Of a stretch of DNA of 64,000 nucleotides, positions 1 to 8,929 are shown piece by piece. This stretch comes from Pseudomonadota bacterium. Lineage in GTDB: Bacteria; Desulfobacterota; Desulfobulbia; Desulfobulbales; JAHJIY01. The position numbers and the translations under genes are program-made. Positions within the stretch are counted from its first letter, which is position 1. Every line of letters begins with the position of its first letter. The stretch lies in contig JAHJIY010000065.1 of NCBI GenBank assembly GCA_018823175.1, forward strand, positions 1 to 64,000. Direction: 5' to 3'. The notes beneath the pieces are model-generated. The model saw nothing but the letters and a program-made list of their open reading frames with translations. It was not told the DNA's origin and did not search any database.

Positions 1-143
1 ATAGATATTCACCCGCCGCCCAACGGGGCGCCCGAGAGCGGCGCATCTGCTGTGTTGACAACTCGTTGATATACCCAAGTATTATCAACATCGTCGTCGC
101 CTTGCATCTACGCCGCTCTCGAACGCTCACGGATTCAGGATTA
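1..143 (-). repeat. MITE-like dispersed repeat, copy 1 (cut by window start)
   Basis: The reverse complement of this stretch matches 20456-20595 over about 135 bp with only scattered substitutions. Both copies carry an imperfect ~23-bp inverted repeat (gcgttcgagaacggcg... in copy 2) around a smaller hairpin (gttgat...atatcaac). The right end here, ctcacggattcagga, is the terminal repeat also found at both ends of copy 2. About 75-80 bp of the element should lie left of the window. No coding capacity is visible, which fits a non-autonomous element. The rest of the 257-bp leader to the first gene holds nothing else I recognise. Confidence 0.75.
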
Positions 144-257
144 TCTCTTTGTAATCTGATAACTTTATAATCAATTTTTGTCAGCCGGTTGCATTTCCCG
201 ATTATACCATGGGACTGAAAAAGTTGGTGGTCGATAAAAGATCTCAAGGAGTTTGTG

Positions 258-1790
258 ATGGATCTCAACCAGATATGTTTCGGTCAGAAGAAAAAGAAAT
301 TAACTGATGTTTCGGCACTCTCCGGACCGGGAAAACGCCATTCTTCCCGAAGGCGCGAAAACCGATTTCTCTGGGTTGTTCTAATCTTTAGCTTGCTCTT
401 GTTGGTTGCCGTCGGGTGTGGCGGGGGTGGGTCGAGCTCCTCGCAGATTGACGATGAGGCCGGTCTGCCGAATATTGATGGCGAGGAGGTTCCGCCCAGT
501 CCTGACGATGAAGCGATTCCGTCTGATCCGGAAGTTGCCGCCGATTCTCCCTTTGGGGTGGCCGAGCATTTCAATACCCTGGCAACGGTTGCGACCCAGG
601 CTGATGAACTGGGTTTTCGTGCTATTAGGCTCGCCGGGCCGCAGGCCATTGCCTGGGACCGAGTTCAGCAAGATGGTTGGACCAATGACGCGCTTTATGC
701 CGAGTTAACCGCAGCCGGCTACGAACTTTCCGTTGTTGTGCTCGGCGGCAACCCTGCGGCGACCGGCACCCTCACCGAATATGCCGAGTTTATCACGGAG
801 CTTGTCGAACGATACGATGGTGACGGCACCGATGATGCCCCCGGTTCGCCCCGCATCGCGATCATTGAGATCGATAACGAACCGGATCTTTATGAGGGGC
901 CGCAAGAGCAGACGCCATGGCATGGCGAGCTTTCCGAGACGAGCGATTATGCGGCGGTACTGCAGACCGCCTATGCGGCGGCTAAGGTAGCAAGCCCGGA
1001 CATGCAGGTGGCGATTGCCGGGATGGGGTTTGACGTTGATTATTATGGCGCGATTCTAGCAGCTCTTGCTGGTGAAACAGCCTTTGATCTCTTCAATTTT
1101 CATTATTACTCCCCCGAGGATAAATATTTTCAGCTCGGGGTCCCGATGATTAACGGCATTGATACAAGCCCGTCCCTGGCCGAAGTACAGGCTATGCTCG
1201 CCGCTGTCGGTTATGCCGATTTCCCGATTATCATTACCGAGACCGCGACCTACTCCGGCACCTCATTTTTTGGAACGGGCGGCGGGGATTTACCGGTCCA
1301 GACCGAGCGGGAGCAGGCCATTTCCCTTGTCCGTCGCTATCTGTACGCGGCAACCAGAGGGGTGAGCCGAATCTTCTGGTTTCAGCCGCTGGGTGAGGCA
1401 GGAAACGCCCTGGTCAATGGCGCCCAGCGAAAGCTTGCCTATTACACGTATATGCGGATGGTTGATGAGTTGGATGGGGTCGATTTTGCAGGGGCCCAAA
1501 TCGTGTGTGACGGCGATGACGGCATTTATATCCACAAATTAATCCGGGACGGTGATCCGGTCTGGGTGTTGTGGCGCGATGGTGACGAAAGCCTCGGGAC
1601 GATGAATGTTCCCGTTGCGGTCGGGGATATCGGGCCGCTACGGGCCATCACTTCGGTGCCGTCCGGCACCGTCGGGGGCGATCTTGATTTTGGCAGTTAC
1701 GCAGACCTTTTTGTTGAGCTCGAAGTAACGCCGGTTGCCGGTGAGGTTACGCTTGCGGTTGGTGCGGTGCCGATCTATCTGCGACCTTAG
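258..1790 (+). CDS. Lipoprotein with glycoside hydrolase-like TIM-barrel domain
   Basis: The 510-residue protein has an unusually long basic N-terminus (about 38 residues) before a hydrophobic helix ending in a lipobox (VAVGC, Cys54), so it is probably an outer-membrane or periplasmic lipoprotein. A Ser/Asp/Glu-rich linker follows. From about residue 97 the pattern resembles clan-A glycosidases: an Asn-Glu-Pro motif (IEIDNEP, Glu about 208) fits the acid/base and IITETAT (Glu about 328) fits the nucleophile. A beta-rich tail ends the protein. The substrate cannot be read from sequence. ATG at 258 is preferred over GTG at 255 because it lies 7 bases after an AAGGA Shine-Dalgarno. It is followed by yaeQ on the same strand after a 101-bp gap, probably as an independent gene. 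Confidence 0.75.
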   Translation: MDLNQICFGQKKKKLTDVSALSGPGKRHSSRRRENRFLWVVLIFSLLLLVAVGCGGGGSSSSQIDDEAGLPNIDGEEVPPSPDDEAIPSDPEVAADSPFGVAEHFNTLATVATQADELGFRAIRLAGPQAIAWDRVQQDGWTNDALYAELTAAGYELSVVVLGGNPAATGTLTEYAEFITELVERYDGDGTDDAPGSPRIAIIEIDNEPDLYEGPQEQTPWHGELSETSDYAAVLQTAYAAAKVASPDMQVAIAGMGFDVDYYGAILAALAGETAFDLFNFHYYSPEDKYFQLGVPMINGIDTSPSLAEVQAMLAAVGYADFPIIITETATYSGTSFFGTGGGDLPVQTEREQAISLVRRYLYAATRGVSRIFWFQPLGEAGNALVNGAQRKLAYYTYMRMVDELDGVDFAGAQIVCDGDDGIYIHKLIRDGDPVWVLWRDGDESLGTMNVPVAVGDIGPLRAITSVPSGTVGGDLDFGSYADLFVELEVTPVAGEVTLAVGAVPIYLRP

Positions 1791-1891
1791 GTCTTACCAA
1801 GGCGGGGATGTTCCGGGTTGCAACAATGGTCTCCGGTCGGGTCACATGAAGCGACTGTGGCATAACGAATTGAAAATTACAGGCGATATCT

Positions 1892-2428
1892 GTGGCATTT
1901 AAACCGACGATTTATAAATTGAGAATTACCCTGGCCGATACCGATCGGAATTATTATGAGACGCTCAATTTAACGGTTGCCCAACACCCATCCGAGACCC
2001 TTGAACGAATGATGGCCCGGGTTCTGGCGTTTTGTCTTAATGCCCGGGAATATCTGGTTTTTACCAAGGGACTTTGTGCGGTGGATGAACCTGATATCTG
2101 GGCTCACACCCTGGATGATCGAATCTCATTATGGATTGATGTCGGGGAACCGGCGGTTGAGCGCATAAAAAAAGCAACCCGCCTTGCACCAATGGTCAGG
2201 ATTTATTGTTTTAATACAAAGGCGGATACCTGGTGGGCGCAGGGCCAGGCAAAGTTTAAGGAGTTGAAGGTCTCTGTTTTTCAGTTTCGGTGGGCAAGTA
2301 TTCAGGAATTGACCGGGCTGGTGAAGCGGACGATGGATCTTTCTGTCACTATTACCGGCGATACGGCCTATGTCGCCACTGAGTCAGGGGACTGTGAGGT
2401 GTCTTGGAAATCTTTACAGGAGGCATGA
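1892..2428 (+). CDS. yaeQ: YaeQ family protein
   Basis: The 178-residue protein matches the YaeQ family along its whole length: the start MAFKPTIYKLRI, the segment ADTDRNYY, the central PDIWAHTLDDRISLWIDVG and the WWAQGQAKF region are typical. YaeQ proteins have a PD-(D/E)XK nuclease-like fold. E. coli YaeQ was once linked to haemolysin expression, but the molecular function is not settled. The start is a GTG with only a weak upstream ribosome site. It ends before a bidirectional-looking hairpin shared with the convergent DUF2950 gene. The length is normal for the family and nothing looks broken. Confidence 0.9.
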   Translation: MAFKPTIYKLRITLADTDRNYYETLNLTVAQHPSETLERMMARVLAFCLNAREYLVFTKGLCAVDEPDIWAHTLDDRISLWIDVGEPAVERIKKATRLAPMVRIYCFNTKADTWWAQGQAKFKELKVSVFQFRWASIQELTGLVKRTMDLSVTITGDTAYVATESGDCEVSWKSLQEA

Positions 2429-2470
2429 TCAAAGGTGACAAGTTTATGCCAATTATTTTTCCGGATATCG

Positions 2471-2506
2471 AAAGGCCGGGTTTGATCCCGGCCTCTCTTT
2501 GTTTTG
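2471..2506. terminator. Hairpin terminator between convergent genes
   Basis: A perfect 7-bp GC stem (ggccggg / cccggcc) with a 6-nt loop is preceded by AAA and followed by a T-rich run (tctctttgtttt). It lies between the stop of yaeQ and the stop of the convergent DUF2950 gene, so it probably ends transcription from the left and perhaps from both sides. Confidence 0.75.
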
Positions 2507-2508
2507 GC

Positions 2509-3465
2509 TTATTCCTCTGGTTCTTCCACTTTCTGCCAGGTCGCGTCAGGATCGTAGGTGGTCATGTTTGCGGCCTCGCCGGTCCGCTCGCCCAGGTCTT
2601 TTTCATAAATGAGGCCGGTCTGGTTGACCATGAAGGTTTTGACGCCCGTTGATCCATAACTGGCCGGATAGGCCACCATTCCGAAGCCCAGGATCATCTT
2701 GTCGTTAACCAAATAGTCGAAGGCCCCGCCGGTGGCATGCTCTCCTTGGGCCGTAAGGATCTTGAAGTAGTAACCCCGGAATGGTTCGGCTGCGGCATCG
2801 TCTAGTTTGCCGTCATATCCGGCTTTGGTGGCCTTGGCGATCAGGGGGCCGAAGGGACTCTCCTCCTCGTTCTCCCCGGCCGGCCAGTAGAGACCGTCAT
2901 GCTTGCCTTTGCTGCTGATCAAGCGCTGGGCGAACCGGGGGGCATCGTTATCCTGACGGGTTCGGCAGGCATAATCGCGTTGGGCGTCAGTATAGGCACG
3001 CAGCACCTCGATGATCCGCAGTTCGTTGCGGCCGATTCGCCGGTTAAGGATTTCTTCAATGCCGGCCTTGGTGTCGAAAAACCAAACGCCTTCCACGCGG
3101 CTAAGAGCGATCGGGAAGGGATAATCGTGCATACCGATATGCAATACTGCCTGGTGGTCACTTAAATTTTCCAGGGAATTCTTCTTGGTGTAGGCTTTCA
3201 GGAACCGGTCCCGGCCATTGCGATCGGCCACCGGATCGCCGGAGGAGATCAGTTCCTCGCCGCCCGGTCCGAAAATGGCGGTCAGTTTAGCGTTATCTTC
3301 AGCTTGAATTGCCAAGATCAGGGCCTGCACCGCTTCGTCCGGCGAGGCAAAGGTTTTTTGCGGCACCGGGTTGGTCAATTCTTGCGCCACTGCCGGCAGT
3401 GCCAGCAGTCCGGCTACTACGATCAGTACACCTGCCCACAACAAAGATTTTCGATTATTGAACAT
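2509..3465 (-). CDS. DUF2950 family exported protein
   Basis: The 318-residue protein starts with a cleavable signal peptide (basic NNRK, hydrophobic core, cleavage near AVAQE at about residue 28). The body matches DUF2950: FASPDEAVQALILAI near the start, FGPGGEELISSGDPVADRNG, then the ANMTTYDPDATWQ end. A GAGG site lies just upstream of the ATG. The function is unknown; the family is periplasmic and is commonly encoded next to DUF3300 proteins, as here. The DUF3300 gene lies 58 bp upstream on the same strand, so the two probably form one transcript. The gene runs convergent to yaeQ. Confidence 0.88.
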   Translation of the reverse strand: MFNNRKSLLWAGVLIVVAGLLALPAVAQELTNPVPQKTFASPDEAVQALILAIQAEDNAKLTAIFGPGGEELISSGDPVADRNGRDRFLKAYTKKNSLENLSDHQAVLHIGMHDYPFPIALSRVEGVWFFDTKAGIEEILNRRIGRNELRIIEVLRAYTDAQRDYACRTRQDNDAPRFAQRLISSKGKHDGLYWPAGENEEESPFGPLIAKATKAGYDGKLDDAAAEPFRGYYFKILTAQGEHATGGAFDYLVNDKMILGFGMVAYPASYGSTGVKTFMVNQTGLIYEKDLGERTGEAANMTTYDPDATWQKVEEPEE

Positions 3466-3523
3466 TATCGCAGCCTCTTTTTGATTTGCACACTATTTAC
3501 TCTCTGGACTATTGGCTGGTAGG

Positions 3524-4738
3524 TTAGCGGGGAGAACGACCGCGACCGCCACCGCCATTACCGCCGCCACCTCGTTCTTCTCGTTGCTCATTGCCGGAGG
3601 GGCTGCGTTGTTGCGGTCTGTTTCGGTCCATGTCGCCTCGACTGTTTCTGCCCCGAGCGCTGGATTGATTTTCCTCGCGGCCGTTACCTTCGCCATCGAA
3701 GATCGTAGATCTTTCTCGTGACCGGGGCGTTTCATTCCGTTTGATTGATTCACGGTTCTGGTCCGGTCTTTTCATGTTATTGTCGCGTCTGGTCTCAGTC
3801 GGTGGTCGGCCCGTTGGGCGGCCTGACTGGTCACGCTCGGGAAAGCCGCGCACCTTGCGGTCGTAGACCTGACCCGGCCCGCGGACTTGGCCGAACCTCT
3901 CGGCCGTTGATCGGTCGCGGTACACTACCCCGCGGCGATGATCGGGTTCATGATGCCAGCGGCCCGGATCGGTCGGCCAGTGGTGATCTGGTCGGAAAAA
4001 TCGGGGGCGCTGGTGGACGTCGATGATGATAGTCCGGCCAGGCCAGTCGAAGTGGCTCCAGTAACCGAAGCCGAAATTGAATCCGACGTAAACATTGGGC
4101 CAGAAATATATGTCCCGGCCGACCACTATTTCGCCCGGTCCCCAGTACCAGGGCGGCCAGGCGGGATACCACCAGCTGCCATAGACATAGCGGGTATTAT
4201 AATATGGCACGTAAACGGTTTGCGGATCGGCTGGTTCGATGATGATGGTGCCGTCTATTTTGAGCGTGACCTTCTGCTTGTCGTCGGAACGGAGATTCCT
4301 TTCCCGGTAGGCACGGGAACGCAGTTCCTGGACCACGTCCATCACTTCATCTTCCTGGGCCAGAAAGGCGTTGCCCAGATTGGTGGTTTCGTCGAGTCTC
4401 TCGCTCATCATGGCCAGCACCGTCGGGATATGGCAAAGCGCTTTGATGCTGGCGTCCCAATCCTGATCGATCAGGGCTCGATTAAGATTTTCACCGGTCA
4501 GCAGCGGATTCTTTCTGATCCAGCGATCTGCCGCTACTACTTCAAGAGGGTAAGTGGCGGCCATCAACACCTGGGAGAGTAGAGCATCCTGGTAGAGGGC
4601 GATCGGCGCCAGCATTTGGGTCAGTTGTTCCCTTGAGTAAGCGCCCTGGTCGTCCTGGGCTGCCACGGAACCGGGTCCTGCCAGTAGAAAGACAATGAAA
4701 ACGACGACTATCCCTTGCCAGATTTTATGAATATTCAT
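3524..4738 (-). CDS. DUF3300 family exported protein
   Basis: The 404-residue protein has a signal peptide (cleavage near VAAQD) and an N-terminal DUF3300 domain: YSREQLTQMLAPIALYQDALLSQ..., YPLEVVAADRW and the DWDASIKAL region are typical. A central Trp/Tyr/Pro-rich segment (WWYPAWPPWYWGPG) follows. The last ~130 residues are low-complexity Arg/Gly/Asn/Pro and look disordered. A strong GGAGGG site precedes the ATG. With the downstream DUF2950 gene it forms the usual two-gene unit. The biochemical role is unknown; envelope location is inferred from the signal peptide. Confidence 0.88.
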   Translation of the reverse strand: MNIHKIWQGIVVVFIVFLLAGPGSVAAQDDQGAYSREQLTQMLAPIALYQDALLSQVLMAATYPLEVVAADRWIRKNPLLTGENLNRALIDQDWDASIKALCHIPTVLAMMSERLDETTNLGNAFLAQEDEVMDVVQELRSRAYRERNLRSDDKQKVTLKIDGTIIIEPADPQTVYVPYYNTRYVYGSWWYPAWPPWYWGPGEIVVGRDIYFWPNVYVGFNFGFGYWSHFDWPGRTIIIDVHQRPRFFRPDHHWPTDPGRWHHEPDHRRGVVYRDRSTAERFGQVRGPGQVYDRKVRGFPERDQSGRPTGRPPTETRRDNNMKRPDQNRESIKRNETPRSRERSTIFDGEGNGREENQSSARGRNSRGDMDRNRPQQRSPSGNEQREERGGGGNGGGGRGRSPR

Positions 4739-5042
4739 CTTTCATCCCTCCATGCCGTTTGTATGACCGGCAAAATCTTCTTTTCAATCCGGGAGCGTAA
4801 TCTTTTCATCCACCAAGAATCTCTCGGAGGTAAAGCATCTACCTCATATCTGAATTGTAATACCAGTTTTCTTAAAATTACAATTTATTATAACAAAAAA
4901 ATGGCGGCCGGTAAAAAATTGGAATCAGTTGGGAGGTATATGTTCCTTTAAATTTTGAGATGTTATGCATGGTCTTGGTCCCCAATCTTTCTGCCTGGTT
5001 TAAAATGATAGGGGAACAATGTGACGTTGAGACGAATAATGC

Positions 5043-5071
5043 TTGACTGGATAACTGATTTAACGATATTT
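5043..5071 (+). promoter_or_regulatory. Candidate sigma-70-type promoter in the gap 4739-5140
   Basis: In the 402-bp AT-rich gap between the divergent DUF3300 and C11-peptidase genes, TTGACT is followed after 17 bp by ATATTT, about 70 bp upstream of the peptidase ATG. This is a fair match to a housekeeping promoter but is unproven. I see no gene or repeat in the rest of the gap. Confidence 0.3.
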
Positions 5072-5140
5072 TCTGGGAGCTATTCTGTATTTCAAGATAA
5101 CAGGGGCTCTAACTTTCATTTAAGGTAAAGGGGAAAATTA

Positions 5141-6961
5141 ATGTCTCAAATCAAATGCCGTCTTGTCATGTTCTCCATGTTTTGTCTGCTGGTCAGTTGC
5201 GGTGGCGGTGGTTCCAGCAGTCCTCCGGCGACAACCGATCCCACCCCGGATAGCGGCGGGTCCACAAAAGACTGGACATACATGATTTATTTGGGGGCGG
5301 ATAATACCCTGTCCACCTCCGGACTGGTTGATTTGAACGAGATGGAAACCGTCGGCTCAACTGATCAGGTCAATGTCGTTCTGCAGGCGGAATTCAGTAC
5401 TAAATATACGACTTTCAGCGAGTTTGGACATCCGTCTTATGTCGGCGATACCTTGCGGATGTTGGTCCAGAAGGATAACGACCCAAACGATGTTGATCTT
5501 GAGGCTGGCACCAGCATCGGTAATGTGGATATGGGCTCACCCGCCGCCTTGAAAGGTTTTATCCAGTGGGCGGCGGCCACCTATCCGGCTGACCATTACG
5601 CCCTGGTGGTCTGGGACCATGGGGCCGGCTGGAAAACCGCGGAGCTTCAGCGGGGGGCGGTGGAGGATGCGACCAGCGGCAGCTTCATGTCTCTGCCCGA
5701 TCTGGCCAAGGCGGTGAGCGACTCCGGCGTTCATTTTGACCTGATCAATTTCGATGCCTGCCTGATGGGCATGTACGAGGTGGCTTATGAGTTCCGGGGG
5801 CTGACGGATTATATGGTCTTTTCCGAAGAGGTCGAGCCGGGCGACGGCGATCCTTACGACACCATCCTGGCCGCTCTGGTCGCCGATCCGTCCATGACCG
5901 GCAATACCCTGGCCCGGACCATCGTCGATAAATATATCGATTTTTATGGTAGTGGCTCCCGGAGTGAAAAGGTAACCAAGTCGGCGATCGCGATGAGTGG
6001 TCTTGATGCCCTTCATACGTCGGTGATCAACCTTGCCTCAACTCTGGTCGCCGATTACTCGACCAACTCCGGCCTGGTATTGAGTGCTCTGACTAACAGC
6101 CAGTCCTATGCCTATCCATCCAATTACGATCTCTATGATTTTTCCAAGGAGCTGGTCGGCCAGTTTCCATCGGGGGCGATCAGGACCGCAGCCCAGGCAG
6201 TCATGGCCCAAATTGATGATCCCAGTTTCGTGGTGCGCAATAATAGTCTGGGCAGCGCAGTGGCCGGCTCCAAGGGATTGGCGATCTATCTGCCCCAGTC
6301 TAATCAGATTTCCGTTGATCAGGTGGTGGATGAATTGCAAAAGTATTCCCAGCTGGCCTGTAATCAGAACCGGGCCACAGCCTGGTATGACGCGGTGGTG
6401 GCGGTGATGGAAGGACGTATCGAAGACCTGGTCAAGGGGGACTTTACCTTTTATATCGAGTGGACCGGCGACGCCGACCTTGACCTTTATGTCTGGGAGC
6501 CTGATGCAATTTATGCCCCGTGGATGGGCCAGACCACCCCGAATGGTTTTTTGTCCGGTGATTCCGCCGAGACCGGTTCTTCGGAAGAATATTATTCGGC
6601 CAATAGCTATGTGCAGTCCGGCCAGTATGATTTTCTGGTCAACTACTACGAGAACGGACATACCTCTTCCTCGGCTGAGGTGTACCTCTGGTATCGGGAC
6701 GCGACGATTGATGATCAATGGTATTCTTACGGTCCGGTAACCCTCAACCTGTCTCAGCAGTATACCGGTGATTTTACCGATCTGTCGACTTTGAGTGATT
6801 TGAATGCCTACAGTGATTGGTGGTATCGTTTATTCACCACCAGGATGTCGGACCTGTTGCAGCCGCCGGTGCTCATCAATACCGGTTCCCGGGTGCTGAA
6901 TATTAATTTCCGCAGCAAGAAGCGGAAACCGGATTTTAATAATCTGATCAAGGAGCGTTGA
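5141..6961 (+). CDS. Clostripain-family (C11) cysteine peptidase lipoprotein
   Basis: The 606-residue protein has a lipoprotein signal ending LLVSC (Cys20), then a Gly/Ser/Pro linker. Residues from about 44 match peptidase family C11: WTYMIYLGADNTLS, ALVVWDHGAGW with catalytic His160, and INFDACLMGMYEVAYEF with catalytic Cys207. C11 peptidases cleave after Arg or Lys and often mature by self-cleavage. A beta-rich C-terminal region (DADLDLYVWEPD... about 450-560) looks like a carbohydrate- or calcium-binding accessory domain. It is anchored on the outer or inner membrane by inference. The next lipoprotein gene starts 2 bp after its stop, so they are co-transcribed. Confidence 0.9.
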   Translation: MSQIKCRLVMFSMFCLLVSCGGGGSSSPPATTDPTPDSGGSTKDWTYMIYLGADNTLSTSGLVDLNEMETVGSTDQVNVVLQAEFSTKYTTFSEFGHPSYVGDTLRMLVQKDNDPNDVDLEAGTSIGNVDMGSPAALKGFIQWAAATYPADHYALVVWDHGAGWKTAELQRGAVEDATSGSFMSLPDLAKAVSDSGVHFDLINFDACLMGMYEVAYEFRGLTDYMVFSEEVEPGDGDPYDTILAALVADPSMTGNTLARTIVDKYIDFYGSGSRSEKVTKSAIAMSGLDALHTSVINLASTLVADYSTNSGLVLSALTNSQSYAYPSNYDLYDFSKELVGQFPSGAIRTAAQAVMAQIDDPSFVVRNNSLGSAVAGSKGLAIYLPQSNQISVDQVVDELQKYSQLACNQNRATAWYDAVVAVMEGRIEDLVKGDFTFYIEWTGDADLDLYVWEPDAIYAPWMGQTTPNGFLSGDSAETGSSEEYYSANSYVQSGQYDFLVNYYENGHTSSSAEVYLWYRDATIDDQWYSYGPVTLNLSQQYTGDFTDLSTLSDLNAYSDWWYRLFTTRMSDLLQPPVLINTGSRVLNINFRSKKRKPDFNNLIKER

Positions 6962-6963
6962 TC

Positions 6964-7476
6964 ATGCCAGGATTACAGGTCATAAATGGCCGGGGCCTCG
7001 CTGATGCTTTGTGGACGATGCTCTCTGTCGTTCTGGCCTGGGCTATACTGACTGGTTGCGCCGCCGGCGTTACGGCGGAAGAACCATCGCCTCCCGTGAT
7101 GGTTGAGAAAAAGGTGGTCAGCTATGATACCTTAAGGCCGGACGTATCTGGTAGCGAGCATCATTCATCCGGCCTTGGCGCGCGGCAGATCAATATCGCC
7201 GGATTAAAGTCCCGGAGCAATACTTATGCGGGGCAGAAGGTCCTGCTGAGTGGGGTCTTCAAGGGTTGGAAGGGAGCATGTTTCGGGGCACCGCCGGTGA
7301 CCAGAAGCGACTGGATGCTGGAAGACGACAGCGGATGCCTCTATGTGACCGGCCCCTTACCGGCCGGACTCGATGCCCTTAAGCCAAACTCGGAACAAAT
7401 CATGGTCAAGGGTCTTGTTCTGACCGACCGCAAGGGAGAGCCCTATCTTGAGGCGGAGTCGGTGACGATTAACTGA
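6964..7476 (+). CDS. Small lipoprotein with OB-fold-like domain
   Basis: The 170-residue protein has a lipobox (ILTGC, Cys32) and a C-terminal region (KVLLSGVFKGWKGACFGAPP ... WMLEDDSGCLYVTGPLP ... IMVKGLVLTDRKGEPYLEAESV) with the strand pattern and 'G.V......YL.a..V' ending of small OB-fold proteins. Two Cys (in GACFG and SGCLY) could form a disulfide. I prefer ATG 6964 over TTG 6958 because AGGAG at 6951-6955 gives proper spacing. It is coupled to the C11 peptidase gene upstream, which suggests a shared envelope role. No precise function is known. Confidence 0.7.
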   Translation: MPGLQVINGRGLADALWTMLSVVLAWAILTGCAAGVTAEEPSPPVMVEKKVVSYDTLRPDVSGSEHHSSGLGARQINIAGLKSRSNTYAGQKVLLSGVFKGWKGACFGAPPVTRSDWMLEDDSGCLYVTGPLPAGLDALKPNSEQIMVKGLVLTDRKGEPYLEAESVTIN

Positions 7477-7501
7477 TCGTCAGGAGTTGGTGAATTTTTT
7501 T

Positions 7502-7545
7502 TAAGGGCTTTTCCTGATAATTATTATTATCAGGAAAAGCCCTTA
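7502..7545 (+). terminator. 20-bp perfect hairpin after the lipoprotein pair
   Basis: The arms at 7502-7521 and 7526-7545 are perfectly complementary over 20 bp around a TATT loop, just after the stop of the second lipoprotein gene and after an 8-T run. The downstream tract is AT-rich (attattt) rather than a clean T-run, so it may be a terminator or an mRNA 3'-end stabiliser. The remainder of the gap to 7748 shows no gene. Confidence 0.6.
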
Positions 7546-7748
7546 ATTATTTCCGGCAAGTACCTGCATTGTCCTGCAAATCAAATTATTTTCAAACTTC
7601 TTTCCTGGCTCCTTTTGGCAACCAACTTTTTTACTATAAAAAAGGAGAAAATAGGTCGGCTCATTTTATTGTTTATTTTCTTCTTTGCCGATGTGATATC
7701 ATCACTATATATCCTTGCCCGTATTTTGTTTGATGAGGAGGAAAAGAG

Positions 7749-7973
7749 ATGAGCAAGATGATAGATCCGCGTTTTTGTAAAAATTTTCTCGACCAGGATA
7801 TCTGTCCTAATTGGGACCTGGAAATAATGGCTTATCTCGATAATCGGGTTGTCTCCCCGCTGAGCCTTCCTTTAGAAACAGAAGCGTTTGACAAGGCCTT
7901 TGCCTATTGTGCAAGTTGTACGCAATTTCAAGCGTTTGACCAGATTCATGGTCCGAGCCAGTCCGTTCATTAA
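7749..7973 (+). CDS. Small cysteine-containing protein, unknown
   Basis: The 74-residue protein starts at an ATG with a strong GAGGAGG site. It has Cys10 and Cys19 (FCKN...ICPNW) and a CxxC pair (Cys54, Cys57 in YCASC). The spacing suggests a metal or Fe-S site or redox pair, but no family was recognised. It has no signal peptide. The good ribosome site and the cysteine pattern support it being a real gene; the cupin gene follows 27 bp later on the same strand. Confidence 0.6.
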   Translation: MSKMIDPRFCKNFLDQDICPNWDLEIMAYLDNRVVSPLSLPLETEAFDKAFAYCASCTQFQAFDQIHGPSQSVH

Positions 7974-8000
7974 ACACAAACTCGCTCTACCTCATTTCCC

Positions 8001-8447
8001 ATGAAAACAATCGCACCGATCAGTGAGAAATTGCTGGAAGTCCGGCAGCATAAAGATCCCGGCTATCTTCCCCTGGTGGATTTTGAAAGGTGGAGGGTGG
8101 CGGTGTTGAATTTTGCAGAGGATCTGCGATCCGGGAATATTACCCGGATGCAGCGCCACAACGAAACCGATGAGGTTTTTGTACTGCTCAAGGGCCGCGC
8201 GATACTTTTTGTCGGGGAGGGGGATGAGCAGGTTACGGAGGTTCATGCCCAATCCCTTGAGCTCCACAAGCTTTATAACGTCAAGCGGGCCGTCTGGCAC
8301 CATCACACCTTGAGCGAGGATGCCATGGTCCTGGTGGTGGAAAACCGGGATACCACCTATGACAATTCACCGTTCTGTGACCTCTCCGCCAAGCAGCAGG
8401 CAAAGATTAAAAGCCTGACCATGATCTTGTGGGACAATCAGGAATAG
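8001..8447 (+). CDS. Cupin-domain protein
   Basis: The 148-residue protein has a single small beta-barrel cupin domain. Motif 1 is seen as QRHNETDEVFVLLKGRA (about residues 51-67, with His and Glu metal-ligand candidates) and motif 2 in VKRAVWHHHTLSEDAMVLVVEN (about 92-113). Cupins of this size include isomerases, storage-metal and sensing proteins, so substrate and reaction cannot be named. The length is complete and no signal peptide is present. It lies just downstream of the small Cys protein on the same strand and is convergent with the TM2 gene. Confidence 0.75.
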   Translation: MKTIAPISEKLLEVRQHKDPGYLPLVDFERWRVAVLNFAEDLRSGNITRMQRHNETDEVFVLLKGRAILFVGEGDEQVTEVHAQSLELHKLYNVKRAVWHHHTLSEDAMVLVVENRDTTYDNSPFCDLSAKQQAKIKSLTMILWDNQE

Positions 8448-8492
8448 CGCCTTGATCTTTATAAGGAGCATAAAGGGTGACTGTTCTTGTTA

Positions 8493-8894
8493 TTATTTTG
8501 CCGGTAATGGCTTGGCTTTGTTGATCTCACTGATCTGTTCATTGAGTGTCCAGAAATCATAAACGATGCCTACCAGAAACAATCCGCCGGTCAGCAGATA
8601 AATCAGAGCGGTAATCCACTTGCCCAGATAAAACCGGTGCAGGCCGAAAAGCCCCAAAAAGGTAAGCAATATCCAGGCAATATTATAATCAATTGTGCCG
8701 GTCGCATAGGTGTTGTCCGCCGCCCTGTCCATGGAGGGAATCAAGAACAGGTCAACGATCCAGCCGATGAAAAAGAGTCCAAGGGTGAAAAAATAAATGG
8801 TGCCGCTGATCGGTCGCCCGAAATAAAAGCGGTGGGCGCCCATGAACCCGAAAATCCAGAGCAGGTAACCTATGACTATACTATGTGTGTTCAT
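8493..8894 (-). CDS. TM2-domain membrane protein (two tandem copies)
   Basis: The 133-residue integral membrane protein contains two TM2 units. Each has the pattern of a helix, a 'G.HRFYfG/lG' loop and a second helix: GFMGAHRFYFGRPISG (about residues 16-31) and GLFGLHRFYLGKWI (about 81-94). TM2 proteins are widespread with no fixed function. The start is set at the second Met (MNTHS) because AGAGGA lies directly upstream; an earlier in-frame ATG at 8933 lacks a ribosome site. It ends convergent with the cupin gene, and just upstream of it lies the metallophosphoesterase remnant on the same strand. Confidence 0.85.
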   Translation of the reverse strand: MNTHSIVIGYLLWIFGFMGAHRFYFGRPISGTIYFFTLGLFFIGWIVDLFLIPSMDRAADNTYATGTIDYNIAWILLTFLGLFGLHRFYLGKWITALIYLLTGGLFLVGIVYDFWTLNEQISEINKAKPLPAK

Positions 8895-8929
8895 TTTATT
8901 CCTCTTTCCACATTGGTTGATTTTTCTTT

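Noticed and set aside
3938-4582. 214-residue frame opposite the DUF3300 gene
   Set aside because: Lies fully inside a well-supported gene on the other strand and has no recognisable motif.
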